A stretch of 64,000 nt of DNA from JANWYT01 sp034437555 (GTDB lineage Bacteria; Chloroflexota; Anaerolineae; Aggregatilineales; Phototrophicaceae): contig DAOTTQ010000030.1 in NCBI GenBank assembly GCA_034437555.1, positions 1 through 64,000 on the forward strand, written 5' to 3'. The notes below the pieces were generated by a model that saw only the letters and a program-made list of their open reading frames with translations, searched no databases and was not told the DNA's origin. Every line of letters starts with the position of its first letter. Within the stretch, counting starts at the first letter, position 1. The position numbers and the translations under genes were made by a program. Shown in pieces: positions 15,680 through 25,200 of the stretch.

Positions 15680-16758
15680 ACTGTGTCGATGGGCAATGCG
15701 CCCTGAATCACTCGTAGCCAATTATTGCCACAAATTGCTTTTACGTCGGGGTCGGTGTAACCACGTGCCGAGAGGGCTTCTGCAATTTTGGGGAAGTCGG
15801 CAAGGCTGTCTAGCTCTAATGGCACTTTTTCTACACCAAAGCCCCCGTCAAAGTCGCTACCGATGCCCACATGACGCGCCGTTCCCATTTTTTGGACGGT
15901 GTATTCAATGGCATCAATGTAACGGCTAAGGGGTGTATTGCTACGGATGGCAGAAAATGCGCGGTCATTGTGCAAGAACGTATTATATGGCACAACGCCC
16001 ACAACCGCATTTTTGCCCGATAGACGCTGAAGCATATCGTCACTTAAATGGCGAGCGGTATTTATAAAGTGGCGCGGGTTACTGTGGCTGGCAATAATTT
16101 GCCCTTCGTACAGGTCAATGGCTTCGTAAAAGGCGGGTTCGTCCATGTGCGAAACATCTAAAATAGCACGATGCTTTGCCATAATGGGCAATATCTCACG
16201 CCCCAAATCGGTCAAAGGACCCGAGCCTCTGCCGTTGTAAACCGTCCCACCGCTATACTGTGTACCAGACCACGCCAAGCCCACCGCACGCACGCCCTTC
16301 TCGTACCAAAATGGAAATTCGTCAGGAGTACGGATGGGGTCTGCGCCTTCTATTGAAAGCATCATGCCCAAAAGGGGCGTTTCGGTTTCCCAAGAGGCAC
16401 GCACCGCTTGTAAATCGGCTTGCGTTTTAACGGGGTGAATCCGTTCATGTTCAAACAGTGCGTGGTAGTAATCTAATTGCCCCAACGCCTGTTCATGCGC
16501 TTCTTGAATGGTGTTATAGGTTTCTTCACCACTAAAGCCCGCCGATGCGGGGCTAACGTAAATCACCCCCACAATCAAGCCGATATTGCCATCCAACGCG
16601 CTTTGCAATGTAACGGTGCTTGTGCCATTCATTGCGAACACGCTTGTACCGCGTTCACGGTCACGGCGCACCTGCAAATCTTCTGTAAAATGGCGTTGGC
16701 TGGCGCGATAATTCCAGCCAATATCCAGATGTGCATCTACAAAAATAGGTGTTCTCAT
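15676..16758 (-). CDS. Membrane dipeptidase-type peptidase (M19)
   Basis: A 360-residue zinc amidohydrolase of the renal dipeptidase family. Metal ligands can be placed: 'DAHLDIGWN' at the N-terminus (H-x-D), the bridging Glu in 'LSIEGADPI', His in 'DVSHMDE' and 'IASHSNPRHF', and the late 'GIGSDFDGG'. Family members cleave dipeptides, often with D-amino acids. There is no signal peptide, so it is probably cytoplasmic. It lies 14 bases after the AAA ATPase gene on the same strand and is likely in its transcript. Confidence 0.9.
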   Translation of the reverse strand: MRTPIFVDAHLDIGWNYRASQRHFTEDLQVRRDRERGTSVFAMNGTSTVTLQSALDGNIGLIVGVIYVSPASAGFSGEETYNTIQEAHEQALGQLDYYHALFEHERIHPVKTQADLQAVRASWETETPLLGMMLSIEGADPIRTPDEFPFWYEKGVRAVGLAWSGTQYSGGTVYNGRGSGPLTDLGREILPIMAKHRAILDVSHMDEPAFYEAIDLYEGQIIASHSNPRHFINTARHLSDDMLQRLSGKNAVVGVVPYNTFLHNDRAFSAIRSNTPLSRYIDAIEYTVQKMGTARHVGIGSDFDGGFGVEKVPLELDSLADFPKIAEALSARGYTDPDVKAICGNNWLRVIQGALPIDTV

Positions 16759-16772
16759 GGGGTGTCCTTCGG

Positions 16773-18104
16773 CTAGTCCAGTAAACCGCTACGCTTGCCC
16801 GTACCACTAAACCCTAGCAAACTGCGCTTATGGGCGGTTAGGAAGTCGTCTTTGGCTTCAATTTGTATGTTTAGCTTGTTCAATGATTCTTCTAGGATGG
16901 TGAGCGTCACGTTTTCTTCTTTGCGATACGCTGTCATGGTGAGCGCGTATAACGCCACTTCACGAATAAACGCGCCCGGCTTGCCTAATAGTTGTGGCAC
17001 AATTTTCGCGTGGTCATCGCGCCATTGCTCACCCATATACTTACGCAGCATGGTTTCGGCGTTATTTTGGTCGTCCATCTCTGGCACAATAAAAATGCGG
17101 TCAAGCCGTCCGGGACGCTTTAACACGCGGTCATCAATCTTTTCGGGGTGATTGGTAGTAGCAACCAAGAGCGTGCCGTGTGGATTGGTGGGCGATTCTA
17201 GCCCGTCCAGCACGTTCAGCAATTCGGCTTTGGCATCATCATCTTGCAAATAAGCGTCTAGCTCCTCCACAATAACAATGGCGCGGGTTTCGCTACTGGC
17301 TGCCATCTCTAACGCCTGATGAATCTTCCAAAAACGCGCCCCATAGCTATTACTACCACTAACGTATGCCACAAAGTAATCTTGGTCTAGCCCCCACCGC
17401 GCCAGTGCAGAGCAAAGCATGGTCTTTCCTGTGCCGGGTACGCCCGCCAAAAGCAACTTTCTAAAAGGCTTAATGCTTAGGCGTTGGTAGATACTTACGC
17501 CACGCTCAAAGAAGGCAGCAATATCGTTTAAGATGTCACTTTTAAGTTCTTTGGGTAGGTAAATTTCATCCAGAGAAACGTGGGTATCAAAGGTAGTTTC
17601 TTGCCCACCAATTACGCACACCTTACCCCGATACGGCAGGGAGCTATTTTCGATGCGCTTGCACTCGGTTTCAAACGCCAGCCATTGCGCTAAGTTTGCT
17701 TCTGGCACAGCCACCAGCGCTCTAAAGACAACGCTTAGGTCAGCATCGTGCAATGGCATGGTAATGTGAAGCGCGTTAAAACTACGCCCATCAGGGTGTA
17801 TAAAACGAAAGAGTTTGCCACCGGTACGTACGGCGGGCTTGTCCTCTAAATATTGTTGTAGGGTGGGCATAATGTCGCAGTCATACGGTTCATAGCCGTT
17901 AAAGTGCCAGCCCTCTCCCACCTCAAACGCTTCTTTCACAAAGCCCAAAATCACTTTGTTGGCGCAAGTGGGGGTAGAAAAAAGAAATTCGTGTGTTTGG
18001 TCTTGAATGGGGGTGTAAGATGCCACCATCCAGTTTACTAGGGTGTTGTAAACAGCCTCTGCCGGTGGCAAATGGGCAATTTGTTCTGCTCTTTTTTTCA
18101 GCAT
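16773..18104 (-). CDS. AAA-type ATPase, BCS1-like module
   Basis: A 443-residue protein with an N-terminal domain of unknown function (about 1-210) and a C-terminal AAA module: Walker A 'GVPGTGKT' near residue 225, Walker B region 'IVIVEELDAYL', sensor 'LLVATTNHPEKID' and arginine finger 'KRPGRLDR'. The first acidic residue of Walker B is Glu rather than Asp, and the sensor segment reads like BCS1-type AAA proteins, which remodel or translocate folded proteins. No membrane helix is visible. It is upstream of the M19 peptidase and divergent from the signalling locus. The substrate is unknown. Confidence 0.8.
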   Translation of the reverse strand: MLKKRAEQIAHLPPAEAVYNTLVNWMVASYTPIQDQTHEFLFSTPTCANKVILGFVKEAFEVGEGWHFNGYEPYDCDIMPTLQQYLEDKPAVRTGGKLFRFIHPDGRSFNALHITMPLHDADLSVVFRALVAVPEANLAQWLAFETECKRIENSSLPYRGKVCVIGGQETTFDTHVSLDEIYLPKELKSDILNDIAAFFERGVSIYQRLSIKPFRKLLLAGVPGTGKTMLCSALARWGLDQDYFVAYVSGSNSYGARFWKIHQALEMAASSETRAIVIVEELDAYLQDDDAKAELLNVLDGLESPTNPHGTLLVATTNHPEKIDDRVLKRPGRLDRIFIVPEMDDQNNAETMLRKYMGEQWRDDHAKIVPQLLGKPGAFIREVALYALTMTAYRKEENVTLTILEESLNKLNIQIEAKDDFLTAHKRSLLGFSGTGKRSGLLD

Positions 18105-18234
18105 TCTGCCTATTTCTATTCTTTATCGTCAGATAGTTGGGTAAGGTTGATATGATAGTATTTGGTCATTATAGCAGAAAATCGCGTTAGCGAATGCAAA
18201 CAAAATGTGCGCGTTCCGTCACTTTGTTGTATAG

Positions 18235-18244
18235 TTGTATACAA
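18235..18244. promoter_or_regulatory. Perfect palindrome upstream of the signalling operon
   Basis: TTGTATACAA is a perfect 10-bp palindrome 30 bases before the start of the REC-GGDEF gene, inside the AT-rich divergent region shared with the AAA ATPase gene. It could be an operator or part of a promoter, but short palindromes arise by chance. Confidence 0.25.
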
Positions 18245-18273
18245 GTTATCTTTCTGAAAAAATGAGGGCGAGC

Positions 18274-19215
18274 ATGAGCAAGGGTCGCATTCTAGTTGTT
18301 GAAGACGATTTCGACATTTCCAATATGTTACGTATCTATCTCACTGGGCAGGGCTATACTGTAGAAATAGCCAACAAGGGCGGTGACGCACTTGTAGCTA
18401 CCAAGAAACAATTACCCAATCTCATTGTGTTAGACATTAATCTGCCCGATATGAGCGGTTATGATGTGTGTCGTGATTTACGCACGACCACACGCACCAG
18501 CCATATTCCCATCATCTTTTTAACCCAAAAGGATGAACGCAGTGACAAGCTAATTGGCTTGGAACTGGGCGCAGACGATTACATCACCAAGCCGTTTGAC
18601 ATTGAAGAGCTAAAACTTCGCATTCAAAACGCTATCTCGTCCGCAAAGCGCATTCAGCTAATTGACCCCATTTCTGGTTTCCCCACCAGCACGCCAATTG
18701 AAGACCATTTGCGCGTTCTGATGCAATCCAGCAAAGAATGGGCGTATGTTGACCTTAAAATCAACAGCTTTAGCTCTTTTACGGATGTCTATGGCTGGGC
18801 GGCGGGCGATGAAGTCATTCGTTTTGCTGCATTACTTATGGGCGAAATTATTGACCAATACGGCACAAATGACGATTATCCTGGGCATCCTGGGCGTGAT
18901 AACTTTGTGCTGATTAGCCATGCCAAAGACACAGACCGCCTGATAGAACGCCTTGCCGAGCGTTTTGCCAATGAAATCAAACAGCACTATTCGTTTATAG
19001 ACCGTGAACGCGGCTATATGCTGGTGCCAGGCGAGGACAACCGCGAAACACGCGGCGACTTAATGATACTTTCTGTGGGGAGTGTGTCTACACGCACACA
19101 CCAATTCTCCGACATCCGCGAGATTACAGAACTAGCCGCCGAAGACCGTCGTCGCCGTCGTAGTGGTGATTCTAGTAGCAGTGGGCAAGACACAAGCATC
19201 CTTACCTCTTGGTAG
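18274..19215 (+). CDS. Response regulator with degenerate GGDEF domain
   Basis: A 313-residue protein. Residues 1-120 are a complete receiver domain: acidic pair in 'VVEDDFD', phospho-acceptor Asp in 'IVLDINLPD', Thr in 'FLTQKD' and Lys in 'ITKPFD'. Residues 135-280 have the GGDEF-domain shape, including 'DVYGWAAGDEVIRFAA' for the usual D-x-x-G-H-x-x-G-D-x-x-L helix, but the active-site loop reads GRDNF instead of GGDEF, so cyclase activity is doubtful. The C-terminal 35 residues are Arg/Ser-rich and probably disordered. It precedes the giant kinase by 52 bases. ATG 18274 follows GAGGGCGAG and is preferred over an upstream in-frame ATG. Confidence 0.85.
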   Translation: MSKGRILVVEDDFDISNMLRIYLTGQGYTVEIANKGGDALVATKKQLPNLIVLDINLPDMSGYDVCRDLRTTTRTSHIPIIFLTQKDERSDKLIGLELGADDYITKPFDIEELKLRIQNAISSAKRIQLIDPISGFPTSTPIEDHLRVLMQSSKEWAYVDLKINSFSSFTDVYGWAAGDEVIRFAALLMGEIIDQYGTNDDYPGHPGRDNFVLISHAKDTDRLIERLAERFANEIKQHYSFIDRERGYMLVPGEDNRETRGDLMILSVGSVSTRTHQFSDIREITELAAEDRRRRRSGDSSSSGQDTSILTSW

Positions 19216-19267
19216 GATGTCCTTAAGCTAAAGTGTGGTTCATAGCGTTTTAGGGTGGGTATAGGTT

Positions 19268-22200
19268 ATGACAGAATTTGCGTTCTTAGCCATCTTCATT
19301 GGCGTTCTAACGCTGGTTGGTCTTTATTTGTTGGTGCGCCAGCTAGAAAAACCAAGTCCAGAAGATGCGTTGCGTCCTACTCGTTTTAATCTTCCGAGTG
19401 AGGCAGACGGGCATACAGGGGTCATTGTCATTAGTCACGAGGGGCGTGTGTTGCACGTCAACCTTAATGCGCGACAATGGCTAAACGCCGAAGAAGGCAC
19501 AGTTGACCTAGAGTATATTGCGCTTCAGGCGCAACCTAGCGATAACTTCTATGCCCTCCTAAGCGATGAAACGGCAATGTCCTTTCGTTTAGGCACAAAA
19601 TGGCTCAGTGGGGCATCTCATTTTGTCCCCCATGAAAACGCATGGAACGCCATCATCACCCTAAAAGAGGTCTCGGTACAGCCCTCCTCTGCCACCACCG
19701 ATAGCCAAGTAATGGACGTATCGTTAGCGATTTACGTTATCCAACAAATTGGCGATACGGTAACGGCGGGCATGGGCATTGACCAAACCTTGCAAGTGCT
19801 ATTAGAAATCCTTAATCGTGCTATGCCCTCTGATGCTGGCGAAATTTGCCTTTGGAACGCCAAACGCGCCTTCCTAGAGCAACGTGGCTGGCTAGGCGAT
19901 ATGCGCTACCTGCTGCTATTGGCAGAAAATGGCGGTGGCTACGGCAAAGGTCAAGGGAGCGCGGGCTGGGTTGCCCAAAATGGGCGCGGGCTTTTGGTGC
20001 GTAGCAAGGCGGATGTGATTTACATTGGCGACCTGTCATCAGAAAACCCCTATGCCAGCGCGGTGAGTGTGCCACTGGTTAGTAACGGGCAACTAATTGG
20101 CACATTAAGCATGATGGGGCTAAACGCCAATGCCTACAACGAAGCCGACCTTGCCTTCTTAGAAGCCATTAGCCCCTCCATAGCAACCGCCGTTTACAAC
20201 GCCACGCTTTATACTAGCCAAGAGCAACGCATCAACGATATTTCACAGTTGCAAGAACTGGCGCAAGATAGCGCACAAAAAGATTCGGGCAACATTTATT
20301 TGCGACTGAATGAGCGCATTGCCACCCTGATGAGCGCAGATATGAGTGGCATCTTCTTATATGATGCCGAGCGCGAAGTGCTTGTGCCACAGTTACCCTT
20401 TTATGGCTTAAATGACAATGTTGCCGTAATGATTGGCTTGCCTGTGCCTGCCAATAGCCCACAGCGCAACATTTGGGAATACCAGCCCTATTGGGTTGCC
20501 AATCAACTGCTTCAAGAGCCATTGGTAGAAGCACTAGGCTTACAAAGCATTTTAGAAGTGGCGGGTATTCGCAATACTGCCCTTTTGCCCATGCAAATTG
20601 CCAACGAACGTATTGGCTTTATTGCCGTTAGCAACAAGCAAGGCAATGATGGCTTTACCCCACTAGATATCCAAAGCCTGCGCGTGCTTGCCACCCAAGC
20701 CGCCATTATCGTAGAGAACATTCGCCTGCACCAACGCGAACAACTCATCGAAAGTGAGCTAGAAGGCTTGCAAGAAATGACGCAAGCCATGGGGTCTTTA
20801 AGCCATGAAGGTGAATTTTACGCCAGCATCACCGAGCGCATTGCCCGCCTAATGCGAAGCAAGATGTGCGGTGTTTTGCTTTACGATGCCCGTGAAAATC
20901 AGCTTTTAGCACAAATGCCCTTCTATGGCATTCAAGACAGCGTCGTACAAGATTACATCATTAAACTCCCCAACGGTTCTGTAATGGAAGAACTGTGGCA
21001 AGAGGAAGAATTTTGGTATAGCAACCACGTTAAAACCGACACGCTCGTTTATGTGGCGGGGCTAGATGCGCTTGCAGATACAGCGGCGGTTACGCGCACA
21101 CTCTTTGCGGTAATGTCGGCAGGTGGGCGCAGAATTGGCGTGGTACAAGTGTCTAATACGCTTGATAACCGTGACTTTAACGAAAAAGATGCGCGCCTAC
21201 TGCAAATTTTTGCCACACAAGCCGCCGCCATCATTGAAAACGCTCGCCTATATCGTGAAGTACAAGTTCGCGCAGACCAAGCCGAAGGGCTACGCAAAAT
21301 TGCCGAACTCGCCAGCGCGGTCATGACCCCCGACGAACCCTTTGCCCCTGTGCTAGAAGAAATTGCCCGCTACATGCGAAGCAAGGTCGTCTTTATTAAC
21401 GTCATCGACCCAACAAACAGCCTCATCACGTATCCACATTGGACGTATGGGATGAACCTTACCGAACCCATCATCCAAGATATGAGCGTGCCAGAGTTTA
21501 AGTACAGTGTTGCGTTAAGTGGTCGCCCCTTCTTAAGTAACGACCTTAAAAGCGACAAGCGCGTCATTCCTAGTTACCGCCAAGTGGCTATGCGCACAAA
21601 CCTTAGCACCTCGCTTTTAGTCCCTCTCATTGTGGGCGAGCGTAACTTGGGTGAAATTGGTGTGTGTAACCGCGAAGAAGGCTACACCGAGAGTGACCTT
21701 ACGGCTTTAAGCACTGTAGCTTCGCAAATTTCCGCCGCCCTAGAACGCCTTTTGCTGTACCAAGCCACAGGCGATAACCTGCGCCGTAGAATGAAAGAAT
21801 TGGATGCCATTTCACGGGTAAGCAACGAACTGGCAGGCACAGTCAATCTTGATACCATCCTACAAACCATCCGCCAAGAAGTAAAAGAAACCATGAACGC
21901 GGATGATGTTACCGTGTCTATTTTGCGCCCCTCATCCGAGTGGCAAACGCCCGAAATGCCCACGCTAGAACGCCGTTTAGGGCTTATTCAGCTAGAAGAA
22001 CTTAGCGATATCGAGCGCGAATCCGTTCTTAGAGGCGCGGAAGCTGTTCTCATTGCCGACTATAGCAAAAGTGAGTTTAAGCCCCTTCCCGAAGAAGTGC
22101 GCTCGGCGGTGGCTGTAGGCGTGCAGTATTTAGATAACACCGTAGCTGTAATTCACGCAGTGTCTAACACGGCTAATCGCTTTGATGAACGCTCAGCGGG

Positions 22201-25200
22201 CTTCTTAGTTACCATTGCCTCTAAAGCGTCACTAGGCTATCAAAACGCCGAATACTATCAACAACAGCTAGAACGCAATGACCGCCTACGCCAGCGTGTA
22301 GACCAGCTTAACCGCATCTTTGAGCTAGGGCAAATGTTGCAAGCCAGCTCCAGCGACCCCATTATGCTTTTAGAAGCGGTGGCGTATAGCGTGCAACAAA
22401 GTGTGGGTTTTGACGTGGTGCTGATGCTTTTAGTAGATGAGAACGCCAACGTGCTGCGCCGTGTGGCACATGCAGGCTTGCCCCTTGATGTGTTTGAACG
22501 CAGTCGCGGTGACGTGATGACGCTGGATGTGTTGCCCTTGTTCTTAAAGCCCGAATATCGCACCTCAGAAACGTACTTCTTCCCCCTAGAGAAAATGCCC
22601 GATTGGTACATTGAAGGCACACGCGCCCTTAGTACAGATTATGACCAAAAGCGTAGTATGCCCGGACGTGGAACAGAATTTTGGCACGATGGCGATAAAT
22701 TGGTGGTGGGCATTAGCGGGCAAGGGGGCAACTTGCTGGGCATGATGGTCTTAGACCGCCCTTACAGCAATTACCGCCCCGACCGCGCCATGATAGAGGT
22801 GCTAGAAATCTTTGCCCACCAAGCCTCTACCATGATTGAAAACACGCGCCTCTTTATGGAAAGCAGACGAAGCGCAGAGCAAGAATCCCAATACAGTGAC
22901 ATCACGAAGGCGGTATCTAGTACGCTAGACCTGCGCGAAATTGCTGTTGCGATGGCAGAAGGCTTGTATAAGCTGGTATCGTTTGACCAAATGACGCTTG
23001 CCACCACGAGTTCAACTAACGATGGCTTTGACTATTTGCGCGTCAGCCCCGATACACTCGGCACGTTGGAAGTGGTGCAAGAAACACGCCCCAGCCTAGA
23101 CCGTACCGCACTAGGACGCACCTTTGCAGACCGCGCAGAGTTCTCTTATAACATGGGCGATGAAGACATTGCCCGTTATGATGACCTAAAATCGTGGTTT
23201 GCCAAAGGCGAGCAATCCGCCCTCATTGTGCCATTGGTGGCGGGCGGGGATTGCCTTGGCGCGTTGCACATCGGTAGCAACATACCGTACAAAGTGACTT
23301 CGCATGAAACACGCGCCAGCGTAGAGCGCATTGCCCAAATTATGGCAAGCTCACTACAAAACGCACGCCTCTTTAATCAAGCGGTCAACTTGCAAATTTT
23401 GAACCGAAGCGTGGTCGAGTCCATCCAGCAAGGTATCGTTGTGCTAGACAGTAGCGGACGGATTATTAACGCCAATGACTTTATGCGGGCTTCTTACGGC
23501 TGGACAAACGAAGCCCTACGCCAAGACTTGTTCACTTATCGCCCTGCCCTTGCGTCTATCCTTAGCGAAGACCTGCAGCAAGTGCTAGAAGAAGGCAAAC
23601 AACGTAAGCACCTTAACGCAGTCATTGAAGGGGCGGGCGGGCGCAAAATTATAACGAACTTCTATGTTTACCCCCTGCGCTCTTTAGAAACTGTGCGTGG
23701 TGCGGTGCTTTTGGTAGAAGACGTAACCGAGCGCACCAAATTGGAAGAAGCCATTGAAAATCGCGCCAACCAATTGGCAGCCCTCACCGAAGTATCTACT
23801 CACATCACTTCTTTGCTAGAACGTGATGAAATTATTCGGCTTGCGCTGGATGAAATGGGCTGGATTATTCCGTTTGACACCATGAGCATTTGGCGACGCA
23901 ACGGCTCTTATATGATGCTAGAAGGCGCAACAGGCTTCCCCGATAGCTATGAGCTACTGGGCTACCGTTTGCTCATTTCGGATGATGAGCGCGTTAGAAC
24001 AATGGTTGATTCTTTGCGCGTGATTGGCATTAGCAATGAAGAACGCCTGCCAAACTTGCCCATTCCCCAAGATGTCACCATCAAAAGCTGGCTAGGCGTG
24101 CCATTGGTTAGCCAAGGGCTGGTTGTGGGCGCAATGATTTTAACCCGTGAAACACAGGGCGCGTACGAAAGCCGTGAAGAGCATAACGTGGCGTTTGCGT
24201 TTGCCACTCAAGTCGCTATTGCGCTGGCAAATGCCGAACTCTTTGAGCAAACCTTTGAGCGCACCAGCGAGCTAGGCACATTGCTAGAAGCCGCCCAAAC
24301 CACGTCTACAACCCGCGATGTCAACGAACTCTTTAACATGGTTGCCAGGCTATTCTATGGCACCCTAGAGCAAGAGGATTGCGCCGTTTACATTTGGCAC
24401 GAAATTGACAATTACTTAGAAGCGGAATACGCGCAAAACCGCCTAGAAGACCAAGTGAACCCCTTTGTTAGTGTGGGGCAACGCCTAGACATGGCAGAGT
24501 ATCCCGCCCACCAACGCGCTTTATCGGGACGTGACGTGGTACTCATCGTGGACGCGCCAAACTCCCCTAGCCTAACACTATATCCTAAAGAAATCGAAGA
24601 CCTACGCAAGAACGGGCGCGGTGCGCGGATGCTGGTACCGTTAGTGGTGGGTGAACAAGCCATTGGCTTAATCCAAACCGAGCAAGTAACCAATGACGAG
24701 CGCACGATTACCCAACAAAAAGTCCGTTTGGCACAGGCGTTAAGCTCACAGATTGCGGTTGCCATTGAAAACGCCCGCCTTTCAAGAGAAACTAACCTGC
24801 GCTTTGAGGAACTGCTGACCATTAACACCCTGTCACAAAAAGTATCCTCTACGCTAGAGCTAGATGATATGCTTCCTGTCATCCGTGACCAACTACCGAC
24901 CCTCACCAAGGCAGAGGGCATGTATTTGGCGTTATATGACACCGAATCGCAGATGATTAGCTTTCCTTTGGCACTAGAAAACAACCAAGAAATTCACATT
25001 CCCCCGCGCCCATTGGGCAAGGATGAAGTGTCTTACATCATTAGTCGCCGTCACTCGCTCAACTTGGGTGCAGATTACTATAGCCTAAAGGACTTACGTA
25101 AAAGCATGGGCATCATCACCCAAGAGGGTGAAGCAAAAAGCTATATGGGCGTTCCGCTTATCAGTAGTGACCAGGTGGTTGGTGTGCTAGCCATTCGCAA

